From assembly GCA_015063225.1 (NCBI GenBank), contig SUSU01000003.1, forward strand, positions 39,822-103,821: 64,000 nt of DNA, read 5' to 3'. Below are positions 32,838-41,976 of this stretch, one piece after another; position 1 is the stretch's first letter, and every line of letters begins with the position of its first letter. The notes under the pieces are model-generated. The model was given only the letters and a program-made list of their open reading frames with translations. It did not search any database and was not told the DNA's origin. The position numbers and the translations under genes were made by a program. The stretch is from Thermoplasmata archaeon (GTDB lineage: Archaea > Thermoplasmatota > Thermoplasmata > Methanomassiliicoccales > Methanomethylophilaceae).

Positions 32838-35800
32838 TGTACGACCTCCCTCTCTTCACGAGGAGATATGCGAACACCGGCACTCCGATGATCGTGGTTA
32901 TGGCGCCCACCGGGAGCTCGTATCCGGAGATGAGCACCCTCGATATCAAATCCGCGAACAGCAGCAGACAGCCTCCGAAGGCCATCGATGCGGGCAGCAT
33001 GAGCCTGTGGTCGCCGCCGAGGAGGAGCCTCGACAGGTGGGGGATGACCAGTCCCACGAATCCGATGATACCACAGAACGCGACGCAGAACGCGGTGAGG
33101 ACGGATACGACGATGAGCATGATCATGTCGAACTTCTTGGCATCGAGGCCCATCTGCATGGCCTGGTCCTCGCCGAGGAGGACGAGGTTCAGCTCCTTCG
33201 CCCAGAACAGCGGGATGAGCGATAGGAACAGGCAGGGGAACACGATGATCCACACGGTGTCCCAGCTGATGTTGATGAACGAACCATAGAGCCAGGAGAG
33301 TGCGTTCGCGGCCTTCGTACCGTTGCCGATCATCATGATCGACTGTGCCGCGGAGAATACCAGTCCGATGATGATACCGGACAGGATGTAGTTGACCGAC
33401 TTGCCTCCGGTCTTGACCGCCAGGAGCATGGTGAGTCCGAAGGCGGTGAGTCCTCCGAGGATGGCGGCCACGGCGATGAGGTAGGAGTTCTGCGGGGAGA
33501 GCAGGCCGAAGAACGTGAACCCGTAGGTGATGACCGCGATGGCGAACGTTCCCGCACCCGAGGACACACCCATGATGTAAGGCTCGACCAGGGGGTTCTT
33601 GATGACCGCCTGGTAGACCGCTCCCGCGATGGACAGTCCGATACCGACGCAGATGGTGGCGAGAGCACGAGGCAGCCTCTGGTTGTAGATGAGCATCTCC
33701 ACCTTGTCCAGATGCTGTCCTCCCTTCTGTATGGACGATATCATGGCGGATATCGCATCGCCCACCCCGACGGTGGTCTCGGAACCGACGCACAGCGACA
33801 GCAGGGCGAGGCCGAGGGTCATGAGGATACCGATCAGCATTACCAGTCTCAGCTTGCGCTTGCTGCGGGTGTTGTGCAGATAGTTCTCTCCGAAGAAGTA
33901 GGTCATGATGTGGGTGCGCATCGTGGCGAAGGCGGGCTTCCAGCCCAATCCGAACCTGATGATCGCCCAGAAGGCTACGAGGATGGCGAATATCACGACG
34001 AGATACGCCAGGAGCGTCTCCCACAGCGGTACGCTGTCATCCGTCTCCGGGGTGTAATCGGACAGGCTCTGGATGGCGTACATCCCCGCGTCGTTGCCGC
34101 ACATGATGAGACCGTTGACCACGGTGACCGTGGACATGGCGTACTGTAGCTTGCTGGGGGTGAACCTGCCGGTGATTTTACCCTCGAGGTCGAAGGAGTA
34201 TACCGACTGCGCGTTCGCGCTGCCCTCCGAACCCTGGTTGTAGGTGCTCACGTAGAACGTGGTGTTGTTGACGAACACGGGGGATACGTGTATCACGTAT
34301 TCTCCCTGGAAGAAGTCGGTGATCTCGGTGTACGTTCCGTCCGCGGTGAGTATGCCGAGGGTCTCGCTTGTGGAGAGGATCACGGAAGGAGTCTCACCGA
34401 TGTTGTAGTGCGTGAGGAAGGTCGATACGCCTGTGTTCTCCTGCTTCTTGAACACCTGGGTGAACGTGGTGCCGTCGAAGCTGTATATGGCGTATCCGTA
34501 GTACGCGGAACCCGTACCGTCGTCGGAGTAGGTGATGAACACAGTGTAATTGGCGCCGTTCTTCTTGACCGCCGGGGCGTTCACGCAGCCGGGGGTCTCA
34601 TCGGACTTGTGGCAGACCTCGACCTTGGAGAGCAGGTCCCCGCAGGTCATGTCGAGGGCGTAGAGGTATCCGTCGTAGGCGCCGGCGTAGACGATGCCGT
34701 CGTAGACGGTCACGGGGCGGAAGTAGTTCTTACCGTCGCACTGGAAGGACCATATGAGCTCGAGGTCCATGTTCAGCGCATAGACCATTCCGTTGCTGCA
34801 CTTGGCGAAGATGGTTCCCGAATCGTAGACGAGCGCACCGGCGCCGTATCCGTAGGTGGATCCGAGCAGGTCGTGGGTGTTCCCGTCGATGATGGTGTTG
34901 CCGTAGGACATCACGAATCTGACCATCATGCCCGATTCCGTCTGGACCTTCACGGCGTAGAAGGTGATGTCTGACGGAACGGTCGTGGTGTACTCGGTCC
35001 AGGTGAGGGTGCCCATGCTGGTGTCCTTCTTGTCCTCGATGGCGGCCTTGATTTTGTTGAACGCGGTGTTCTTGGCGGCCTCGGTGTCGTAGTGCGTGAC
35101 GGTGACGAAGCGTTCCGTGGAGATGCCGCGGGTGTCGGTCACCGTCTCTATGAGTCCCGTGGAGGCGGAACTGCCGCCGCTCTGCTTGGCCCATGTGCCG
35201 ACGGTGACGTTGGCGAGGAAGTCGTCGGCGATGGCACCGGCATCCGTGGATGCGGTTATGGAGGAGAAGAACTGGTTGATGAGAGTGTCCGTGTCGGTGT
35301 CCGCGGGGTTCCCGGGGACGAAGACGTGGTTGGTGGACGAGGGGATTGTGATGTTGCTGCCCCAGGGTTGGTTGTAGAATGTGGTCACATTGCAGTTGTC
35401 CGTACCCGGGCCGTCGATGTAGTTGATGCGGTAGATGTAGCCCTCCATCGACTGTACGTAAATGTAATCGTCCACAACGAGTGCCGTGGTGGTCTCGTAT
35501 ACCGTGGAGGGGTAGGAGAACGTCCACTTCTTGCTCCAGTCGCTGGTGTCGTAGCAGACCACGGCGGGCTGGACCGTGGAACTGTCGTATCCGAACTTCA
35601 CGAAGGCGTATCCTTTGGCGTAGAGGATGGAGGAGTATACTCCGGTGGGGCTGATGGTCTCGTCGGGGAAGTCCTCGAACACGTTGTCCCCTCCGGAACC
35701 GCCCTGGCTGAGGTCGGCGACCTGGTTGAAACTGTTCCAGGAGTCCCCGCCTATCATGCTCCACGCGGAGTTGTGGTCTGGGGTCTCGGCGGGCTTCACG

Positions 35801-36237
35801 CCGTCGGGATAGTATGCGATGGCGACGTACTGCGCCGCGACCTTGCTGAGATCACTCTCCTCCGCCCATTTGGAGGCCGTCCCGTCCCAGTTGAACACAT
35901 GCCACGAGGACGTCACCTTCACACCTGTGGTTCCGGGGGATTCGAAGGAACCTCCGGAGTAATCGAGTCCGATGGTGACCGGGCCCTTGCCATCGACCGT
36001 AATCTCGGGGGATGTGAGGTCCACGGTGTGGCCGTTGTCGGTGAGGGTCTTGTAGATCTTGGCGGAGAGGGTGGGGTCGGTCGCGCCGACGTACCATTCG
36101 GTGGCGCCGTTACCGTAGTCGAGGAGGAAGTCCGGTGCCGGACCGTCGGCTTCGGAGTCATCGGGCAGCACTACGGCGAGGGTCCCGAGGAGCAGGAGGA
36201 CAAGGGAGATTGACATTATCTTGGTCTTACCGATCAT
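32830..36237 (-). CDS. Beta-propeller ectodomain fused to FecCD/BtuC-type permease
   Basis: An 1135-residue fusion. Residues 1-30 are a signal peptide. About 170-725 form PQQ-like beta-propeller blades, for example GYIYRINYIDG, NGMVYALNMDLELIWSF and YDGYLYALDMTCGDL, so this part should be outside the cell. About 735-757 is a membrane helix. From about 790 to the end is a complete FecCD permease: RLPRALATICVGIGLSIAGA, YQAVIKNPLVEPYIMGVSSG, LGEDQAMQMGLDAKKF, FVGLVIPHLSRLLLGGDHR. The fusion seems genuine, since no stop or frameshift interrupts it and codon use is even. The propeller may dock the binding protein or capture ligand. Confidence 0.85.
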   Translation of the reverse strand: MIGKTKIMSISLVLLLLGTLAVVLPDDSEADGPAPDFLLDYGNGATEWYVGATDPTLSAKIYKTLTDNGHTVDLTSPEITVDGKGPVTIGLDYSGGSFESPGTTGVKVTSSWHVFNWDGTASKWAEESDLSKVAAQYVAIAYYPDGVKPAETPDHNSAWSMIGGDSWNSFNQVADLSQGGSGGDNVFEDFPDETISPTGVYSSILYAKGYAFVKFGYDSSTVQPAVVCYDTSDWSKKWTFSYPSTVYETTTALVVDDYIYVQSMEGYIYRINYIDGPGTDNCNVTTFYNQPWGSNITIPSSTNHVFVPGNPADTDTDTLINQFFSSITASTDAGAIADDFLANVTVGTWAKQSGGSSASTGLIETVTDTRGISTERFVTVTHYDTEAAKNTAFNKIKAAIEDKKDTSMGTLTWTEYTTTVPSDITFYAVKVQTESGMMVRFVMSYGNTIIDGNTHDLLGSTYGYGAGALVYDSGTIFAKCSNGMVYALNMDLELIWSFQCDGKNYFRPVTVYDGIVYAGAYDGYLYALDMTCGDLLSKVEVCHKSDETPGCVNAPAVKKNGANYTVFITYSDDGTGSAYYGYAIYSFDGTTFTQVFKKQENTGVSTFLTHYNIGETPSVILSTSETLGILTADGTYTEITDFFQGEYVIHVSPVFVNNTTFYVSTYNQGSEGSANAQSVYSFDLEGKITGRFTPSKLQYAMSTVTVVNGLIMCGNDAGMYAIQSLSDYTPETDDSVPLWETLLAYLVVIFAILVAFWAIIRFGLGWKPAFATMRTHIMTYFFGENYLHNTRSKRKLRLVMLIGILMTLGLALLSLCVGSETTVGVGDAISAMISSIQKGGQHLDKVEMLIYNQRLPRALATICVGIGLSIAGAVYQAVIKNPLVEPYIMGVSSGAGTFAIAVITYGFTFFGLLSPQNSYLIAVAAILGGLTAFGLTMLLAVKTGGKSVNYILSGIIIGLVFSAAQSIMMIGNGTKAANALSWLYGSFINISWDTVWIIVFPCLFLSLIPLFWAKELNLVLLGEDQAMQMGLDAKKFDMIMLIVVSVLTAFCVAFCGIIGFVGLVIPHLSRLLLGGDHRLMLPASMAFGGCLLLFADLISRVLISGYELPVGAITTIIGVPVFAYLLVKRGRSYND

Positions 36238-36238
36238 T

Positions 36239-39200
36239 TCACATCACCCCCTTGGTGTAGGTGAGGTAGTCCTGGTATTCCGAACCTATCGCCTTCGTAT
36301 CGTTGAGCAGTTTCTGCGCGTCATCGTCGAAGCAGTCGGGGTTGAGGATCCTGGCAGTAATCTCGTAGAGCTGTATGAAACGGGGACTGGCTCTTTGGGC
36401 CATGGAACCCATGTCCTCGGAGAAGAGGTAGATTTCGCCGTCCTTGTAGGCATCGGTATTCTTCCACTGCGTGTTGCCGAGGTCGTGGATCATCGTGTCG
36501 TAGCTGGACTTGGAATACTTGCCGTCGTCGATGACGATGGCCATGGATGGGTTGTTCTGCGGGATGTACTCCGCGGTGATGAGAGGCCATCCGGGGATGT
36601 TGCCGAACACGTTGTCCCCGTTGCATTCGGAGAGGATGTTGTCCATGTAGGTGTCCTTCCCGGCCACGTAGGGCGAGGCGTAGGCTCCCAGGGAGACCAT
36701 TATCGTCTTCTCTCCCGCGTCCTTGATCTTGGCGTCGATCTGCGCGATGGCCTTCTGCATGGTGTCGATCTTGTCCGCCGCGGTGTAGTAGGCCATGGCC
36801 GTGCTGACGATGAAGATGTTGTCGTAGATGCTCTGGATGTCCACCGCGTCGTAGAGGACGACGGCGTTAACGGATGAGCTGCGGACCTTCTCCGCCATGC
36901 TGATGTGGCTGCCGGCGGAACCGTCGCAGACGACGATGTCGGGGTTGGCGTTGAGGATGGATTCGTAGCTGGGGGAGAGGAACGTACCGACCGTGGCGAT
37001 GGTGCCATTGTCGCGCCCGGTCTTGATCGAGGCGGGATAGTCGCTGTAGCTGTCGGTACCGACGATGGGGTACGGGCCGCTGACGTAGCTGACGATTTCC
37101 GTGGAAACGGGGGAGAGGGTGACCACGCGGGACGCCTGCGAGTATCCGTAGACGGAGGTGTTGGTGCTGTCCACGGCGATTGTGGGCTTCCCGCCGGTCT
37201 CGGTGTATGCCCAGATGACCACGTTGTAGTCCGATGCATCGATCGAGTAGGTATCGGATTGTTTCATGCCGCCTTCGTAGTCAACCGTCCAGAGGCCCCA
37301 CTTGTGGTTCTCATTGTTGGCGACGGTCTCGCGTTTCAGATAATCATAATATTCCACGGAGTAGAGGTTGCCGTCCGAATCGAACTGTCTGGCGATATCG
37401 TGCTGCGTACAAGCGATATCCAGCATCTCCAGCGGATCCTCTGTTTCCAGGTCGTAGTCGACATCGGTCCACACGGTCTTGTAGTCCCCGTAGTCGATGA
37501 CTATGCCCTGCGACTGGTAGAGAGTGGCGTTGCTGCCGAGGTCGTGGAAGGCGATGACGCCGAGGGCGGCGGCGATGACAACGATGACTGTGATCAGCGT
37601 CTTGGTCTTCAGCATCTTGGCCTGACCGGACGCGGCGCGGTCGGACTCTATCCAGCTGTTGTCTATCCCTTTGTCCTTCTTCCCGCCGAAACGCTGTTCC
37701 TTCTTCTCGATGGTGTCGGCACCGGTGCTGGTGACCGAATGCCCGAGGACGGCCGCGGGGGCGGCCGCGGCGGGTGTCGGGGGAGCGGGTCCGAAGAAAT
37801 GAGCCAGAACAGCCAGTACGACAGCGGCCGCGCAGACGACTACCAGGCAGATCGCCACGGTCTTCCACAGTTTGTGCTCGGCGGATTCTTCGTCCTTCTC
37901 CTCGGGTTCGGGGGCCGGGACGGTGAGGACGGCGTTTGCGGTGATGTCGTCCCCGATTGCGAGGACGATGCCCTCCTTCGTGTAGGTGGTGTATCCTTCG
38001 AGAGCTATCGTGAGGGTGTAAGTCCCCGGAGGGATGTTCTTGATCACATACGACCCGGTGGCGTCCGTGGTCGCGGTGAACTCTCCGACTGTGACGGTGG
38101 CGCCGGGCAGGGGCTCGTTGTTGGAGCCGGTCACGACACCCCTGACGGTGGCCACGTCGGTGGGGGCCGCCTTCGGGGTCATCGCTATGTTCTTGGTGGT
38201 GTCGACGCCCTCGTTCACGAAGATGTCGAGGCTGTAGTCCTCGTATCCGTCCTTCTTGGCGGTGAGGGTGTAGCTTCCTCCGGCGACGTCGGTGAAGGTG
38301 TAGGAACCGGTGGAGTCGGTGGTGGTGCTGAGGGTCCCGAGGGTCACGGCCACTCCGGACAGGGCGGCACCGTACTGTCCGGTGACCTTCCCGCTCACGG
38401 TGGATGTGGTGGGCACCGGAGCGCCCATGACCACGTTCTTCACGAGCGAATCCCCTTCCGCTACGACGAGCGATACGGAGTAGTCGTCGTATCCCGATGC
38501 TGAGACGGTGAAAGTGTAGGTGCCGGCGGGGACGTCCGTGAACGTGTACGAACCGTCCGCGGCGGCGGTGGTGGAATCGCTTCCCAGGGTGACCGTCGCA
38601 CCGGCGACGGGAGCGGACGTGGTGTCCGTGACCTTACCGGTGACGGAACCGTCGGTGTCCTCGATGGGTTTCTTCACCCAGTATCCGTCGCCTGCGATGT
38701 ACTTGTCGATCACGGTCGAAGAGGGCTCCGTGAAGTAGAACTTCCCGTAGCAGATGGTGTATGCGTTGCTCTCTGTGTATGTGCTGGCGATCTTCCAGTC
38801 GGAGCCGTCGAGATATGTGATGTAATAGTCGTAGTATCCGTCGGTGCCCCACGTGCCCTTCTTGGCGTATGCCGTGGAGTTGACGGTGATGCTCGTGGGC
38901 TTGTAGCCGTCGAAGGTCGCGATGAACCCCGCCTGTCCGATGGCGCCCCTCATGGAGAGGATGTAGTAGTTGGCGCTGTTGGAGATCCATTCCTGGGCAT
39001 CAAGGGTCGTGTCGACCTTATCTGTGCCGTTGTTGAGGAACAGGGATATGGAGTATTCCTGCGGGAACGTCGGGACGGCGATGTCGGGGATCCTGACCCA
39101 GGAACCGTCATCGTACAGATATTTGGACTTCAGTTCGTCCGGGGGTTCGGGTTCCGTGTCGGTAATCCTGTAGAACCTGTCATAGGTGATTACCAGGGTG

Positions 39201-40948
39201 CTGCCTTCGGCGAACGAGTTGATCAGTGCCCACTCCGAACCGTCGGCGTAGTAGATGTAGAATCCATAGTACGGTTCATCGTCCCAGTCGGTGTTCGCGT
39301 ATGTGAAATCGCCCACCGTTATGGAATTGATGAAACCGTCGTTTACATCGGCCTCGCCACCCATGAACTGGCTGCACATATTGATGGCGAGGGCGTAGTT
39401 GGACGGGCTGGGGTCACCCGAGGCGATGAATTCGGGAAGCCATCCCGACCATTCGTTCCCGTTTCCGTCGTTGAACTGGAGATAGATGTGGTACGGTGTT
39501 CTGACCTCTGACGGGTCGTACTCTGCCGTCATGGCGATGTTCTTGGTAATCTCGAAACCGGCGTTGACATGGAATGGTTCGCTGTAATCATCGTAGCCGC
39601 TCTTGGTCGCGGTAATGGTATAGTCCCCTTCCGGCACATCTGAGAAAGCGTAGCTGCCGGAGGAGTCTGTGGTGGTGTTCATGCTGCCGATGCTTACAGT
39701 GACGCCCGACAATGCGGCCCCGTACGTTCCCGTCACTTTCCCTGAAACATTTGACGTTGTACTGGCGGATGTCAGTGTGACGTTCTTGACGATGATGTCC
39801 CCTTCGTTCATCGTTATCGATGTGCTGTATCCCTCATACCCCGTCGCGGAGATTGTGAAGGTCTGCGTACCGGAGGTCAGGTCCTTCAGCACATATGTTC
39901 CGTCAGTATCCGTGGTGGCGGATATGCTACCGAAGGAGACGGTAGCTCCTGAGATAGGGTTGCTGGAGCTGTCGGATACGGTGCCGGAGATTACTGTCGT
40001 CGGCTCTGCGATGGGCTTCTTCACCCAGTAGGTGCCGCAGTCGACGTACTTGTCGGCGGCCGTTCCGGTCGGTTCGCTGAAGAGGTATTCTCCGTAGCAG
40101 ATGGTGTACGATGCGGATTCCGCATAGGTGCTGGCGAGTTTCCAGACGCCGGCATCCTGGTAGAGGACGTAGTAGTCCATGTACCCCGCCGATCCCCAGG
40201 TGCCCGTCTTAGCGAAGGTCGTGCCGGAGGCCTTGATGCTGACGGGTTTGTTGCCGTCGTAGTTTGCGGTGTATCCGGCCTGGTGGATGGCACCCCTCAT
40301 CGACAGGACGTATTCTTCTGAACTGATCGACTGCCAGTTCTGGACGGCGAGAGGTGTGTCTACCAGGTTGGTGCCGTCATCGAGGAATACGGAGATGTTG
40401 TATGCCTGGTCGAACGTCGGCTGCGGGGCGTCGGGGTTCCTGGTCCAGTAGTCCTCGTGATTCGTGTAGTTGGCGATCTCCTCGGCTGGGGGCTCGCTGT
40501 TAACGTAGTAGTTCCCGTAGGAGATCCCTATGGTGCTGCCGTCGTTCATCTCGTTGCTTATGGGTTTCCAGCCGGTGCCGTCGGAATAGTAGATCCCGAA
40601 TCCGTAGTAGGGGTCGTCGACGCCCCATTCGTACACATGGTACGAATCGCCGTCGAGGGTGATGTCGTTGACGAAATGCCAGGGTTCGTAGACCTCGGTG
40701 CTGCCGCCCATGGCCTCGACGGCATGCTGGACCGCCTCCAGGTAGTTATCGTCGCTGAGTCCGCCGGATACGATGTACTGCGGGATCCATCCTTTCCAGG
40801 TCTGTGTGCCGGATTCGTCGATAAGGTCGAGATAGAAGTGGTACGCGACCTCGTCATCCGCATCGGCACTATCGGAGTCGCCGTTGGCGGAGAAGGCGGT
40901 GACGAAAAGCACGGCACACAACAGCAGCGTCAGGTATCTTGCACGCAT
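36239..40948 (-). CDS. Giant repeat ectodomain fused to BtuF/FecB-type binding protein
   Basis: About 1569 residues. A signal peptide (1-25) precedes two tandem copies of a four-part unit: A (about 33-165; 482-620), B (about 178-315; 627-765), then carboxypeptidase-regulatory-like (Ig-fold) repeats near 320, 398, 768, 848 and 933. Units A and B resemble DUF4430, the transcobalamin C-terminal fold (YYGFGIYYSDGTGW, GSTIGISYG). A membrane helix (about 1025-1050), a basic loop and a second helix (about 1112-1133) bring the chain back outside, where a helical-backbone binding protein follows (about 1273-1555: RVVTLSPVSTEIVSY, NPDIVVCDGSAGSH, ILSECNGDNVF). ATG 40948 starts the signal peptide. It is first in the importer operon. 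Confidence 0.8.
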   Translation of the reverse strand: MRARYLTLLLCAVLFVTAFSANGDSDSADADDEVAYHFYLDLIDESGTQTWKGWIPQYIVSGGLSDDNYLEAVQHAVEAMGGSTEVYEPWHFVNDITLDGDSYHVYEWGVDDPYYGFGIYYSDGTGWKPISNEMNDGSTIGISYGNYYVNSEPPAEEIANYTNHEDYWTRNPDAPQPTFDQAYNISVFLDDGTNLVDTPLAVQNWQSISSEEYVLSMRGAIHQAGYTANYDGNKPVSIKASGTTFAKTGTWGSAGYMDYYVLYQDAGVWKLASTYAESASYTICYGEYLFSEPTGTAADKYVDCGTYWVKKPIAEPTTVISGTVSDSSSNPISGATVSFGSISATTDTDGTYVLKDLTSGTQTFTISATGYEGYSTSITMNEGDIIVKNVTLTSASTTSNVSGKVTGTYGAALSGVTVSIGSMNTTTDSSGSYAFSDVPEGDYTITATKSGYDDYSEPFHVNAGFEITKNIAMTAEYDPSEVRTPYHIYLQFNDGNGNEWSGWLPEFIASGDPSPSNYALAINMCSQFMGGEADVNDGFINSITVGDFTYANTDWDDEPYYGFYIYYADGSEWALINSFAEGSTLVITYDRFYRITDTEPEPPDELKSKYLYDDGSWVRIPDIAVPTFPQEYSISLFLNNGTDKVDTTLDAQEWISNSANYYILSMRGAIGQAGFIATFDGYKPTSITVNSTAYAKKGTWGTDGYYDYYITYLDGSDWKIASTYTESNAYTICYGKFYFTEPSSTVIDKYIAGDGYWVKKPIEDTDGSVTGKVTDTTSAPVAGATVTLGSDSTTAAADGSYTFTDVPAGTYTFTVSASGYDDYSVSLVVAEGDSLVKNVVMGAPVPTTSTVSGKVTGQYGAALSGVAVTLGTLSTTTDSTGSYTFTDVAGGSYTLTAKKDGYEDYSLDIFVNEGVDTTKNIAMTPKAAPTDVATVRGVVTGSNNEPLPGATVTVGEFTATTDATGSYVIKNIPPGTYTLTIALEGYTTYTKEGIVLAIGDDITANAVLTVPAPEPEEKDEESAEHKLWKTVAICLVVVCAAAVVLAVLAHFFGPAPPTPAAAAPAAVLGHSVTSTGADTIEKKEQRFGGKKDKGIDNSWIESDRAASGQAKMLKTKTLITVIVVIAAALGVIAFHDLGSNATLYQSQGIVIDYGDYKTVWTDVDYDLETEDPLEMLDIACTQHDIARQFDSDGNLYSVEYYDYLKRETVANNENHKWGLWTVDYEGGMKQSDTYSIDASDYNVVIWAYTETGGKPTIAVDSTNTSVYGYSQASRVVTLSPVSTEIVSYVSGPYPIVGTDSYSDYPASIKTGRDNGTIATVGTFLSPSYESILNANPDIVVCDGSAGSHISMAEKVRSSSVNAVVLYDAVDIQSIYDNIFIVSTAMAYYTAADKIDTMQKAIAQIDAKIKDAGEKTIMVSLGAYASPYVAGKDTYMDNILSECNGDNVFGNIPGWPLITAEYIPQNNPSMAIVIDDGKYSKSSYDTMIHDLGNTQWKNTDAYKDGEIYLFSEDMGSMAQRASPRFIQLYEITARILNPDCFDDDAQKLLNDTKAIGSEYQDYLTYTKGVM

Positions 40949-41035
40949 GTCTACACGACCGATTGTGATCCGGCGGGATTCCCGCAATATGGTAAACACG
41001 CCATAGGCGTGTTCGGACCGCTGAAAATTGCCAAG

Positions 41036-41045
41036 TTGATATATA
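41036..41045 (-). promoter_or_regulatory. TATA box of the ABC importer operon
   Basis: CATATATATC on the minus strand, predicting a transcript start near 41010 and a leader of about 60 bases. An imperfect inverted repeat (ATGGATTATTA with CTATTATCCAT, about 41045-41076) lies just upstream and could bind a regulator. The spacer 40949-41102 has no gene. Confidence 0.6.
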
Positions 41046-41102
41046 TGGATTATTACGCCAACTGCTATTATCCATAATAATGCCAGACGTTCCGAGAAAC
41101 GG

Positions 41103-41954
41103 TCAGTGGTCGCCGTTGTAACGGTTCAGAGCATCCTGCGAGAGGGTGATGAGCTGCGAGAGGTAGCGCCTCTGCGTGAAATCCGTGGGGTCGAGGTCCT
41201 CCATCTCGATGTTCAGTTTCTGGATGTTGCGAACCAGCCAATCGTGGATGTTGCGGTGGTATTCGCGGTAGTCCGCGTTGCGCTCCTCCTGGAGTTCGGA
41301 GTACCATTCCGCATTCACTATGGATTCGAACGCGTCAGTGAGGTCCGCCAGGGCGTTGACGATCTCCGGGGCGCGGATCCCGGTGCCTATGGTGACGGTC
41401 TCCACGTACTCCTTGCATTTGCCGAGGTTCCTCCCCATCTTCGCGCGGTACGATGCGGGGGATTCCCTGGAATGGATGGAGAGATGTTCCGCGCCGGCGA
41501 GGTCGAGCATCCTGATGAGCTCCAGACATCTCACGGCATCGGAGACGTTCTTCTCCGATGGGTATTCGCGGCACGCCCTGCAGGCGATCCTCAGGTCCGT
41601 GGCGACGATGTCTATGAGCTCGGTGTAGAGGAGGGAAATCGAATGGAGGTCCACGTCTACGGGGACGGAGGGGTCGTACCTCCTCTCCAGCTCCACGACC
41701 AGCCTGTACATGCGGTCGTCCATGATGATGCGGGGGATGGCGTCCAGATAGACGCCCTCGATGACGGGTTCCGACGTGTCCCCGGGGATGTTCCGGGAGC
41801 GCATGTCCGCCTTTATCTCCCTCAGACCGGCCAGAAGGGCAGCCGTGTCGGGGATGTCACCGAGGCGGGACATGACGGCGGAGACGGCCTCCGAGGGGTC
41901 GTCCGATACGGGTTCTCTGATAAGAGCCAGTATCTCTTCCGTGAGTCCGTCCAT
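41103..41954 (-). CDS. Conserved-looking helical protein of unknown function
   Basis: 283 residues, almost wholly alpha-helical by composition, acidic, without signal peptide, membrane segment or Cys motif. I recognise no family. It begins 22 bases after the dapL stop on the same strand, so it may be the last gene of the lysine operon, but nothing in the protein points to amino acid metabolism. Codon use is like its neighbours, so it is a real gene. Confidence 0.7.
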   Translation of the reverse strand: MDGLTEEILALIREPVSDDPSEAVSAVMSRLGDIPDTAALLAGLREIKADMRSRNIPGDTSEPVIEGVYLDAIPRIIMDDRMYRLVVELERRYDPSVPVDVDLHSISLLYTELIDIVATDLRIACRACREYPSEKNVSDAVRCLELIRMLDLAGAEHLSIHSRESPASYRAKMGRNLGKCKEYVETVTIGTGIRAPEIVNALADLTDAFESIVNAEWYSELQEERNADYREYHRNIHDWLVRNIQKLNIEMEDLDPTDFTQRRYLSQLITLSQDALNRYNGDH

Positions 41955-41976
41955 GCCCTGCCTCAGGGTTGAAGTT

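Noticed and set aside
38000..40000. DNA repeats that could suggest a repeat array in the binding-protein fusion gene
   Set aside because: The repeats are 240 bases or longer, diverged, in frame, and match protein domain duplication. There is no CRISPR-like spacing anywhere in the window.
40948..41102. Cobalamin riboswitch before the ABC importer
   Set aside because: The leader is only about 60 bases and contains no B12-box-like sequence.
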